Below are positions 8,352 through 16,361 of a DNA stretch of 18,641 bases, piece by piece (position 1 is the first letter of the stretch; each line of letters begins with the position of its first letter). Both the position numbers and the translations under genes were made by a program. This stretch comes from JABSOG01 sp041583135 (GTDB taxonomy: Bacteria > Pseudomonadota > Gammaproteobacteria > Enterobacterales > Alteromonadaceae): the NCBI GenBank assembly GCA_041583135.1, contig JBFHGJ010000116.1, forward strand, positions 1 to 18,641, read 5' to 3'. The notes below the pieces were generated by a model, which was not told where the DNA came from, did not search any database, and was given only the letters and a program-made list of their open reading frames with translations.

Positions 8352-9199
8352 AGCTTTTCCACATCATCCAAGGTCAAATCTACCCAGTCGAAAAACTCTA
8401 GGCAGGTCGCTATGTTCAATTCGTTGGATTCAACCCGGTTGAGCATATTGGTATTGAGCCAGTTGGCCACCGAATCCTCGCCAAAGCGCTCTCTTTGCTC
8501 TAATGTCTGGCGAATGAAGTGCTCTTTTTTGTGATCTCTTAAGGCCAGCTTTTTGCCTTTGAAGAAATAGCACAAAGGCTCAATATGTCGCTCAAATGTG
8601 GCTATATCTCGGCTGTGTTCAGCACGACAACTTTGCTCGCCCAACAACGCAAACAAGTCATTGCTGGAGGTTTGCGCCGACAACTGCATCTCGGCATTGG
8701 CGGCGCCGGATATAGCCAACGTCCAATTGTCTAAAGTCGCCACTTCGGTCACCACCATCACCTCGCGAAAAGAAAAATCGGCCTGACTCAGCTTTAAGGT
8801 GACATCGTTTTTAAAACGGCTCCAGTTCAGCACCATACGGGCGATAGGATTGTGGCCATGAAAGAAAAAGCTACCACTGTCGTCAAATTTGAGGACCTGC
8901 TTTTGCCATTCCACGATGCTTTGGCCACCATCCATTGAGTCATCAACCACCTGTTCCCGCTCACTTAGGCTGCGCTGAACACCACTACTGATTTTCCAAT
9001 TGTCGTGATTAAGATGTATGTCCTCGGCAATATCGATATCCTCTACCAAATGTAAGGAAAACACATTGCCCAGCAGGTTGACCCGTTGGCGATTGACCTG
9101 ACCAAAGTCACCCAATTCCAGCCGCGACAGCATGGGTGTCATGGGGATCCAGCCACCGGTTTGCAGATAACACTGGCGAAAAAACGTTCTGTTGTTCAT
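8345..9199 (-). CDS. Unrecognised 284-residue protein coupled to the eCIS ATPase
   Basis: I do not recognise a family. The start is supported by AGGGA about 7 nt upstream of the ATG. The sequence suggests an N-terminal beta-rich half (L-E-L-G-D-F-G-Q-V near 25-33, then L-L-G-N-V-F) and a charged helical C-terminal part from about residue 190 (F-F-K-G-K-K, R-Q-T-L-E-Q-R-E-R-F). There is no signal peptide or membrane span, so it should be cytoplasmic or particle-bound. It lies between a helical eCIS-locus protein and the ATPase, and its TAG stop is inside the first codons of the ATPase gene. Tight coupling suggests a role with the ATPase, such as adaptor, chaperone or assembly factor; that is inference. 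It does not look like the DUF4255-type tail terminator (Afp16) that neighbours Afp15 elsewhere. Confidence 0.85.
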   Translation of the reverse strand: MNNRTFFRQCYLQTGGWIPMTPMLSRLELGDFGQVNRQRVNLLGNVFSLHLVEDIDIAEDIHLNHDNWKISSGVQRSLSEREQVVDDSMDGGQSIVEWQKQVLKFDDSGSFFFHGHNPIARMVLNWSRFKNDVTLKLSQADFSFREVMVVTEVATLDNWTLAISGAANAEMQLSAQTSSNDLFALLGEQSCRAEHSRDIATFERHIEPLCYFFKGKKLALRDHKKEHFIRQTLEQRERFGEDSVANWLNTNMLNRVESNELNIATCLEFFDWVDLTLDDVEKLC

Positions 9200-9227
9200 G
9201 TTTAATCCCTGTTTTATTTAAGCAGTC

Positions 9228-9289
9228 AAAAACGCAGCGCCAAACAGTGATAACAGCCAGAGGCAACCCTGATAGCGCTGTTTCGGCGC
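9228..9289 (-). promoter_or_regulatory. Possible attenuator or weak terminator hairpin inside the operon
   Basis: In the 96-nt gap after the 431-codon gene, the minus strand carries GCGCCGAAACAG (9289-9278) and CTGTTTGGCGC (9247-9237). These pair over 11 bp with one bulged base around a loop of about 30 nt, and TGCG plus TTTTT (9232-9228) follow. The 5' arm end AACAGC can pair instead with an inner GCTGTT, so two exclusive folds are possible. This might tune expression of the 284-residue protein and ATPase relative to the structural genes. The long loop weakens the case. Confidence 0.25.
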
Positions 9290-9295
9290 GTGTGA

Positions 9296-10591
9296 TCAGG
9301 CTGCCATAGCGGCGGCAGTCGCTGCCGACAAACCAGCCTCCAACGAGGCCAATTTGGCCTGCGCCCTATCAAGACTAGCGGTAGCTTCGTCAAGTTCAGT
9401 GGTCACCCGATTATTGGCCCGTAACGCCTGATTGTATCTAATCACCGCAATGGCGTAGCCGCCGGTCAACAGGGTTTGCAGTGAGGTATCTTGCTGTGCG
9501 TCGGTAGTCGCCATGAAAGCATTGTTGTCATCACGCATTTGGCCAACAGCCTCTTTTAAGTTGGCCTGAGCCTGAGCAATCGCTTTTTGGCTGGTCTGCA
9601 TTTTTTCATTGGCAGTGATCAGGTTACTCTGGGCAGATGAGAGGCTTTTCATTGCATCATCATAAGATTTTTCGGCCGTTTGGCGCTGGTTATTTGCGGC
9701 ATTTTCGGCCGCTTCGCGGTCTTGTCCTTCGCTAAGATAGCTTGCCTCTTTTTGCGCAGTGGTGGCATCGTTAATCGCCTTTTGCGCCTGTGCTATTGCC
9801 TCTTTGGCGGCATTTTCTTCTTCTTGCTTGAGTTTATGCGCCTCTTTTGCGCTCTGCCAGTCTTGCAGTGCGCTAGCCATTTCAGTCTCTTTTTTCACAA
9901 CCTCAGCAATTTTGTCACTCAGAGCACTCATTTGCTGTTGAGCCAATTCAACCGCTTTGACAAAGCCTTTTTCGTTGTCCGTCTCCCCGGTGATCAATTG
10001 CAGCAGCTCATAGGTTTGGGCGCTTTCAACTAGGGTAATGTCCATCGCTTCACTGGAGCTTGCCATCGCGGCGTAACAGCTTTGCAATGCGGTCAAACTC
10101 ACGGCCACCGCGTCGTTGGCATCACTGGTGGCCTGACTCATCACACTGACCAACTCATCAGAGATCAAAGGATTAAGGGCCTTTTTCTTGGTGATCAAGG
10201 TATTGAGCTTATCAACCAGATCAGCACAAAAGATCAGCTGATTGACCATGATGTTGACGTTCTCGGCAGTATTGGCTATTCGTATGTCCGCCGCACTAGT
10301 TTGCGCCGCAGCAATGGCGACATTGCCCATTAAGTTGGTGATGGTATTGACCACGTCTTCAACCAGATTGAGGTTGGTCAGTGCGGTGTCTTTTTGCGCC
10401 AAGGCATTGTTTAAAAAGCCAGTGAACTCGGCGGATTTAAGCGTTAGCGAATCAACCACCGCTTGCCGCTCATTCACCAGGTACTGGGCATCGGTGACTT
10501 GGGTAGTCAGCGCGTCAAGTTCCGCTTTTTTTCGTTCGGTAATACCATATTTTGAATTGCTTGAGGTAATTGTTGTCATGTCAAAACTCAC
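9296..10591 (-). CDS. Unrecognised all-helical, Ala/Gln-rich protein of the eCIS operon
   Basis: 431 residues from GTG at 10591, or 427 from the ATG at 10579; neither start has a strong ribosome-binding site, so the start is uncertain. It is almost entirely heptad-like helix: an N-terminal helical region (20-200) and a long charged coiled coil (about 240-350, E-E-E-N-A-A-K-E-A-I-A-Q-A-Q). A short hydrophobic-aromatic break (G-G-Y-A-I-A-V-I-R-Y) comes next, then a final Ala-rich helix ending in M-A-A. No signal peptide or clear membrane segment is present. Residues about 90-180 look distantly similar in layout to the helical N-half of the 568-residue neighbour (A-A-D-I-R-I-A-N-T-A-E-N-V beside A-A-N-N-V-Q-V-A-A-N-A-V), suggesting old paralogy. 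Position after the tape measure suggests a particle component or cargo. A fibre, a helical pore-former or a chaperone are all possible; none is shown. Confidence 0.87.
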   Translation of the reverse strand: MSFDMTTITSSNSKYGITERKKAELDALTTQVTDAQYLVNERQAVVDSLTLKSAEFTGFLNNALAQKDTALTNLNLVEDVVNTITNLMGNVAIAAAQTSAADIRIANTAENVNIMVNQLIFCADLVDKLNTLITKKKALNPLISDELVSVMSQATSDANDAVAVSLTALQSCYAAMASSSEAMDITLVESAQTYELLQLITGETDNEKGFVKAVELAQQQMSALSDKIAEVVKKETEMASALQDWQSAKEAHKLKQEEENAAKEAIAQAQKAINDATTAQKEASYLSEGQDREAAENAANNQRQTAEKSYDDAMKSLSSAQSNLITANEKMQTSQKAIAQAQANLKEAVGQMRDDNNAFMATTDAQQDTSLQTLLTGGYAIAVIRYNQALRANNRVTTELDEATASLDRAQAKLASLEAGLSAATAAAMAA

Positions 10592-10619
10592 TCATTTTGT
10601 TATTTAACGGAAATTCGGT

Positions 10620-12326
10620 TTATTCATCATCGCTTTTGTTTTGGTCATCGTTGTCGCCATCGACTTTGTCACCTACGCTGTTGTCGCGCTGCGACAATAT
10701 GTTTCTGGATTTAAGTACCACAGGGGCAATGGATAAATCCGACAGGCTGCTGGTAAATCTGGCGTGTTCTGGGTTGGAGTCAGGCACCACCGACAATACC
10801 GCCACCACGTAATCCTGACCGGCTTTGATTTCGTTACCAAAGTTATCGGTCGTAGTATCGTCCACTGTGGCTTTATAGGTGGTGGTGATCTCGGCATCAT
10901 CGAACTTGGAGGATTTGCGGGTAGCCAAAGTGTAATTGGCCGCAGTCACCTGCTCTGCAATGCTTTTATTGAAGTAAAACGCCACATCACTGGTTTTTTG
11001 GCAGTTTTCATCGATTTTAAAGTCGCTGAGCGCCGGCGTGTTGGCGGCTAAAAACATCACCCTTTGCTCTGCTCTTGAGGCAACATCACCGGTGACGTCA
11101 AAATCGACCTCGACAATATTGTGGCTATTCAGTTTACCGGTGCCGTTTATGTAACTGAAATTTTGCGCCGCATTGAGTACGGTGGTGAGGGTAAATTCCT
11201 GACTTGGCGCTGAGAGTATGTCATCAAACGCATCAAGGTATTTTTTGTAGTTCAGTGACAGTTCGATATACAAAAAGGCGACATAATCGACACCGGCTTT
11301 GATCTCATCTCCGTCAGAATCTTTTAACCCTTTGAGAGATTGGGCGCCTTCACTGTATTCAAAGAAGCGCGAAGACAGATAGTCGGTGAAATTGGCTTCG
11401 GCCTGTTCGAGATTAAACGCGTCTTTGGCATCGTCTTTTACCAAGGTAATATAGTACTTTGGCGCGGCATCGGGTATTGCCATTTTGCCGCTGTTGGCCG
11501 GTACATCAAGACTGGGGCCAAACGGTTGATTGAAATCATGAATGTTGACTTCAATCGAATCGATGGTAAGCACTTCGACCGTCAGGTCGTAGTTCAGTTC
11601 ATCGTTACTACAGGCATAGCTACTGGTAATGGCCAACAATTCGGCGTCGGCATCAAGCAATGCCCCTTCGGCAGCCTGCTCGGTCTTACTGGCGGCATCG
11701 ACTTTGTCTTTGTCATCCGATCGCTGGGCCGAAATGGAGTCAAATTGAGCAGTGGTTACCCCCAGCAAATTTTCCACTTCGCTTTGGGCTGTGGTGGCGT
11801 CGGTTTTGACTTCTGCCGAAATGATTTCGGCGGCAGCGGTTGACGCTTCCATCGACAATTGTGAGCAGTATTCCGCCTGATAGGCGGTGGTGAGCATCAC
11901 TGAGTTGAGATCGCGAGTACGCGCATAAATATCGGTGCCAAAATCGGCCGCCGAGACGATGCTAAAAGCACTACCGATGTCTGAAGCCAACTGGGTAACC
12001 GCATTGGCCGCTACCTGCACATTGTTGGCAGCGGTTGACATGTCGGTCACCGTAGCAGCCACATTGTTGTCGGCTTCTGTGGCGGTGGTCAGCACATTGG
12101 TGGCTTGGTTGTCGTTTTCAACGCCTTGGGTGTCTACCGCTGAGGCATAATCATAATGACGTATGGTTTCGTCTAGATTGTCTTGAGCGGTGATCACGCC
12201 ACCTTGTGCATAATAGAGATCGTATTCGGCGCTTGTTTGCGCCGACTCCTGTTTGGTCTGTTCATCATCCAAAGCGGATAGAATGCCGACCACTGTGGTT
12301 TGGAGATTTTCATTAAATGTATTCAT
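10620..12326 (-). CDS. Unrecognised eCIS-operon protein: helical N-half and two related beta-rich units
   Basis: 568 residues; the ATG is supported by CGGA about 8 nt upstream. Residues 1-250 are Ala/Thr/Asp-rich helix (A-A-N-N-V-Q-V-A-A-N-A-V, A-A-D-F-G-T-D-I-Y-A-R). From about 255 the sequence turns beta-rich in two units that look related: G-D-E-I-K-A-G-V-D-Y-V near residue 340 and G-N-E-I-K-A-G-Q-D-Y-V near 498, each followed by a hydrophobic strand and a D/S-rich segment. The spacing of about 158 residues suggests two Ig- or fibronectin-III-like domains. The C-terminus is an acidic tail (about 550-568, D-G-D-N-D-D-Q-N-K-S-D-D-E). No signal peptide is visible. It lies 42 nt after the tape-measure gene and 28-40 nt before the helical neighbour. 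A helical stalk with terminal beta domains would suit a fibre or appendage, which is inference. I do not recognise a family. Confidence 0.88.
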   Translation of the reverse strand: MNTFNENLQTTVVGILSALDDEQTKQESAQTSAEYDLYYAQGGVITAQDNLDETIRHYDYASAVDTQGVENDNQATNVLTTATEADNNVAATVTDMSTAANNVQVAANAVTQLASDIGSAFSIVSAADFGTDIYARTRDLNSVMLTTAYQAEYCSQLSMEASTAAAEIISAEVKTDATTAQSEVENLLGVTTAQFDSISAQRSDDKDKVDAASKTEQAAEGALLDADAELLAITSSYACSNDELNYDLTVEVLTIDSIEVNIHDFNQPFGPSLDVPANSGKMAIPDAAPKYYITLVKDDAKDAFNLEQAEANFTDYLSSRFFEYSEGAQSLKGLKDSDGDEIKAGVDYVAFLYIELSLNYKKYLDAFDDILSAPSQEFTLTTVLNAAQNFSYINGTGKLNSHNIVEVDFDVTGDVASRAEQRVMFLAANTPALSDFKIDENCQKTSDVAFYFNKSIAEQVTAANYTLATRKSSKFDDAEITTTYKATVDDTTTDNFGNEIKAGQDYVVAVLSVVPDSNPEHARFTSSLSDLSIAPVVLKSRNILSQRDNSVGDKVDGDNDDQNKSDDE

Positions 12327-12368
12327 GCTAATTTCCGTTTGGTTTACGTTAAGGGTTGTTGTTTATCT

Positions 12369-15300
12369 TTATGTTGGCCAAGTCACATAGAGCGGTTGCG
12401 CCATCCAAGGTAATTTGATGATCGAGTACGAAAAAGGCGCGCTCTTGAGCAGCAGATCATAGGGCCGCTTTTCTATCACCAGCTCCCAACCTTCCTCGCC
12501 CCGTTTTAAACTGCCATCTCGTATCAACCAATTGCCCCTGAAGCCGTCAACACTGTTGGTGCCATTGTTTGACCAGTTGTTATTCATCGCTTCGATTAGG
12601 CCGTCACACAACGTTTTTTCTGACGGACTAAATGCAAAACCACTTTCAATAGGCCAACTGACATCCAGCCCACACAGTATTTTGTTCAACACCAGTTGAT
12701 GTTCTTCGCTGTCGCAAAGGCCATTGACCAGATATTGCAGAATATGGACGCTGCGGCGCTGGGCGCTGTCATTGACAAATGCTTTGTCTGCGACCAGTCC
12801 AAGCCGCTCGAACAGCATTTTGTAATAGCCCTGCAACAGCACGATCCCGGCGTTACTGACTTTGAACAGGGTGCCTTGTTCTACCAAGCGCGCTTGAGTG
12901 GTTGTCAATTGGCTTTGTTTGTTTTGGCTTATTTGCGAAGCCGGTTTTATTAGGGTTTGAAGTGGGCTTTGTGCTAAGGTTGAATCGACGTCGTTGACGG
13001 CAGACGCTGGCGCTTCAAGCACCAACTGTTCAGGGAAATGAGCCTTGTTGAGGGCAAATTGCCGAGTGATTAGCGGCACCTCGATGCCATGACGGCTATA
13101 TAATAACCAGCTGAAATGCCTGACGACTTCAGCGCTTGATAACCTTTGCCACTGACCCGACAACCAACAGCTCAATACCTCCTGTAAAAACAGCTTTGAC
13201 AACACGCCATGATCAAGGCTATTGAACTTAAGCTGTTGTAAGCCATTATAAAATCCGTCGAGCATCTCGAGCTGCGCCTGATATTTACCGTCGCTTGCTA
13301 TCGCCGCCTTTAGCAGCAGTTGCGCATGGATGAGATGACATAGACGAAATTCAACTTGCGTTACATGACTTTTGTGCACGCGATAGATCTGCTGCAACAA
13401 CCACTTCAACCTTTGGGGTTGATGGGCCATAAGATCATTGAGCATTTGCTTAAGGCTAAGGTTGACTTGTGTCTGTGCAAATTGGCTGTCGCAGTAAAAA
13501 CTCAGTGGTACTCGGCCAAGCGTTAACATGCTGACAAACACTTGTTCGAACATCGGATGATTGAGGTAATGGCCATTGTCGTCTTGGACAAAATGACTCG
13601 AAAGCGGCTGGGGCTTTTCACCTTTTATTGGTGGAAACGTTTGCAGCTCAACCGGCTGTGGCGATTGATTTGCGACTTTGCCAGTCAATGTTTGCAGCGC
13701 CCCGTGCCAATCAGAGCCTTGCTCAATAGATTGCTGCCGAGTGATTTGCTCGACACACAGGTGCATATTAATGTGCAAATGGGCGCAACTGACTTTTATC
13801 ACGCTCAGTAACAACGCGGTGCTTTGCGACACATGGGCATTAGCGCCAACTTCTAAGCCATGCACGGTAAAGGAGCTATCGAGTACGCACAACCAAAAAA
13901 CGTGGCTGAGTTTTTGTTTAAGCAGCGCCGTTGACCCTTGCCACAACCGGGTTTCACTGATGCACTGCTGCCATTGCTGCAATAATTGCTGAGCTTTGCT
14001 ATTGGTTTTGGGACACAAAGAGGCGAACCACCATTGAACTTTGGGGGTTTGAATGTCTCTGAGTAAGGCATGCACCAGTTGCTGTCTGTCTTGCTGATTG
14101 CGCAATGTCAACAGCAGTTGTTCGGCATGTTCGGGCACCAATGAACCGAATACTTGGTTGAGGCTGTAGGGGATCAGCGCATCCTCATTGCCACGCAGAT
14201 AGTCGAATAGTACATTGAGCTTGTGTTTAACACTCCAGCGCTCAAGTGGGCCACTGTCGCCGGGCTTTTTAGCTGCAACCTCAACCGTTTGATTGTTAAG
14301 CCACTGCAACAGCGCAGAGTCAAACGGCCCTTTAGGACTGTTTTGCGCCAAACAGTCATTGAGGTTTTGCAACCACAAGGCGCGGTCAACACCATACTCT
14401 CTGACCAAAATGTCACTGGTTTTTGCTGTAAAGCGCGCCACGCTAAAACCATGCTCGCGCAGCTCAAACATCACTTGAAGCACGATTTCAAGTAGCTGAC
14501 AATCCATATCGACACCAGACAAAGCGCTTAACCACTGCTTTTGTTGCCAGCTTTGCAGTTGTGCCAGCCAATGTTCAACAAAGCGTCCGGCACTGGCATC
14601 GAGAGTATGAACCAATACGCCAAAGTCCGTAGGACTGAGCAGATTGACGAGCTTAGTTAGCTTTTCAGCCTTGAAACTTGGCCCGTTAAACAGCTGTTGC
14701 AGCCAATGGGATTGCAGGTTGATGGCCTGACTCAACATCACAGTATTTTGAGGTAGCTGAAGCGCCGTTTCTAAGTCATTGTCATCACCATTTAAATAGC
14801 GCTGAAGCGCCCTGAAGTAAAGGTGTTGATGGCTATGGTAGCCAGTATCGGCCGCATTTTTCGCGGCGGCCTCTTTTTGCAGTTCATTGAATATGCCCAG
14901 CAGTTCAAAACGATAGTGACCACCTGGCTGTGAGGCTGTCATCATCGCAGCCCTGCCACACATCATATCGAGCAAAACACCATAGGCAATGCCGTGCTTT
15001 TGACCTATCTGAACCAGAGTTTGATGAACAAATTGGCGACGGTTAAAGCAGCTGCCGCTATCGAGCAGCAAATATGCCAAGATCACCTGCCACACCAAGG
15101 ACAATCCTTGTTTACCCGGGACCAATGCGCTGGAAGTCTGCTCAACGTGGGCGACAATAAACTGATGCTCTTTAGGCGATACCAGTTTAACGATGATGGC
15201 CAGTTTAGAGTGATCAAGCAGGCCACTTAAATGCTTGCGTACTTGCGCTTTACGGCCATGATGTTTGATGCTTAGCGTCATCTTTTCTGGCGAGCGGAAA

Positions 15301-16361
15301 GCCAATTCAGCCAATAGCTCCGCCAACCCAATCCTTTGACCTGCAACTTCAACCTGTGATTGGCAGTGACTCAAGGCATTATCAAACAAGTGCCAATAGT
15401 CGGCTTCATCCACCACTTTCGGTTCAGGTGCGGCGCTGACCGCTTGTTGATATATGGTATGAATGGCCTGAATAAACACCGGCACCGGGCGCCCGGTATG
15501 CTCAAGCATTTGCGCAATGGATACCAAGGTATCGAGCAACAACAGGTATTCAATCTGATACTGAGCCGCCATGTGTTTGAGGGTGGAACGTACAAAGTCC
15601 ACGGTATTAAATAAGGTGCCGCGCTCGACCAATAGATGGGTGAGGATCCACAACCAACCGTGCTGGCGGAAGCTGGCGCTATCGCTTTTGGCAATATTGT
15701 TGCGCGCCTGAAAATCAAACAATTGATCGGCGAACGACAATATATAGTCGTGATGGTAAGGTTCGAGGATCACCACTATCTTGCGCACTTTTTGCTCGCC
15801 CCATTGCCACACCATACGTTGTCTGACCTGAGACTTTTTGCCCTCAATGCGAATGATCTGCGCAAGTGCCTGCGGCGCGTTGAGCAACTGTAGTTCGAGG
15901 ATCTGAGCATGACTTTGATTGCCCTGATACCACCATGGCACAGTACCACTGACTAAAAAACTGCGAATAAAATCATTGGGGGCATGAGAGTTGTCTTCGA
16001 TGCTGATCCCCGCCAGTTGGTTCAGCCTCGGTTGCCACAATTGTTGGGCCAAAATGCGTTTTAACTCGCGAGCCAATGCCGACTGCACCCGCAGTGTCAG
16101 GTGGTTTTCAAGGTCGTCCAGCGGTAAATTGCCAAGGTCGAGCGCCAAATGGTCTATCCGCCATGTTTGTTGCGCCGGACAATACTTGTCAAAGCTCTGT
16201 TGCAACAACTCAGGTAGGGTGTGGCTACTCCAGCGACTAATCGCAGTTTGCAGGGTATCGGCCTGCTCGACATCATCAAAGCCGGTATCCCAATGACATC
16301 CGGCAACGATATGTTCGGCAGCTAAGAGTGGATGTGTATACTTTTGCTCTGGGGCATTCAT
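12369..16361 (-). CDS. Contractile injection system tape-measure protein (Afp14/Pvc14 type)
   Basis: 1330 residues. Family features from memory of CIS_TMP: an N-terminal helix pair with W-R-I-D-H-L-A-L-D-L-G-N-L (66-78), then F-L-V-S-G-T-V-P-W-W (about 135-144), and a conserved C-terminal block starting near 1169. That block has N-A-G-I-V-L-L, L-N-K-I-L-C-G-L-D-V-S-W-P-I (about 1224), R-P-Y-D-L-L-L-K and I-I-K-L-P-W-M. The middle contains repeated helical modules: G-T-L-F-N-T-V-D-F-V (about 247) and G-S-C-F-N-R-R-Q-F-V (about 432) occupy equivalent places. In this family the protein sets tube length and fills the particle lumen; longer proteins should mean longer tubes. Its ATG shares ATGA with the upstream stop, so translation is probably coupled. 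Cytosolic, no signal peptide. Confidence 0.93.
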   Translation of the reverse strand: MNAPEQKYTHPLLAAEHIVAGCHWDTGFDDVEQADTLQTAISRWSSHTLPELLQQSFDKYCPAQQTWRIDHLALDLGNLPLDDLENHLTLRVQSALARELKRILAQQLWQPRLNQLAGISIEDNSHAPNDFIRSFLVSGTVPWWYQGNQSHAQILELQLLNAPQALAQIIRIEGKKSQVRQRMVWQWGEQKVRKIVVILEPYHHDYILSFADQLFDFQARNNIAKSDSASFRQHGWLWILTHLLVERGTLFNTVDFVRSTLKHMAAQYQIEYLLLLDTLVSIAQMLEHTGRPVPVFIQAIHTIYQQAVSAAPEPKVVDEADYWHLFDNALSHCQSQVEVAGQRIGLAELLAELAFRSPEKMTLSIKHHGRKAQVRKHLSGLLDHSKLAIIVKLVSPKEHQFIVAHVEQTSSALVPGKQGLSLVWQVILAYLLLDSGSCFNRRQFVHQTLVQIGQKHGIAYGVLLDMMCGRAAMMTASQPGGHYRFELLGIFNELQKEAAAKNAADTGYHSHQHLYFRALQRYLNGDDNDLETALQLPQNTVMLSQAINLQSHWLQQLFNGPSFKAEKLTKLVNLLSPTDFGVLVHTLDASAGRFVEHWLAQLQSWQQKQWLSALSGVDMDCQLLEIVLQVMFELREHGFSVARFTAKTSDILVREYGVDRALWLQNLNDCLAQNSPKGPFDSALLQWLNNQTVEVAAKKPGDSGPLERWSVKHKLNVLFDYLRGNEDALIPYSLNQVFGSLVPEHAEQLLLTLRNQQDRQQLVHALLRDIQTPKVQWWFASLCPKTNSKAQQLLQQWQQCISETRLWQGSTALLKQKLSHVFWLCVLDSSFTVHGLEVGANAHVSQSTALLLSVIKVSCAHLHINMHLCVEQITRQQSIEQGSDWHGALQTLTGKVANQSPQPVELQTFPPIKGEKPQPLSSHFVQDDNGHYLNHPMFEQVFVSMLTLGRVPLSFYCDSQFAQTQVNLSLKQMLNDLMAHQPQRLKWLLQQIYRVHKSHVTQVEFRLCHLIHAQLLLKAAIASDGKYQAQLEMLDGFYNGLQQLKFNSLDHGVLSKLFLQEVLSCWLSGQWQRLSSAEVVRHFSWLLYSRHGIEVPLITRQFALNKAHFPEQLVLEAPASAVNDVDSTLAQSPLQTLIKPASQISQNKQSQLTTTQARLVEQGTLFKVSNAGIVLLQGYYKMLFERLGLVADKAFVNDSAQRRSVHILQYLVNGLCDSEEHQLVLNKILCGLDVSWPIESGFAFSPSEKTLCDGLIEAMNNNWSNNGTNSVDGFRGNWLIRDGSLKRGEEGWELVIEKRPYDLLLKSAPFSYSIIKLPWMAQPLYVTWPT

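Noticed and set aside
8345..8720. The heptapeptide A-Q-T-S-S-N-D occurs in both the 284-residue protein and the ATPase
   Set aside because: The codons differ and the flanking residues do not match, so it is probably chance. In the ATPase it belongs to a family-conserved loop.
13542..15893. Plus-strand frames of 80-105 codons opposite the tape-measure gene
   Set aside because: They are antisense to a continuous 1330-codon frame with conserved family motifs, and they show no domain or start signal.
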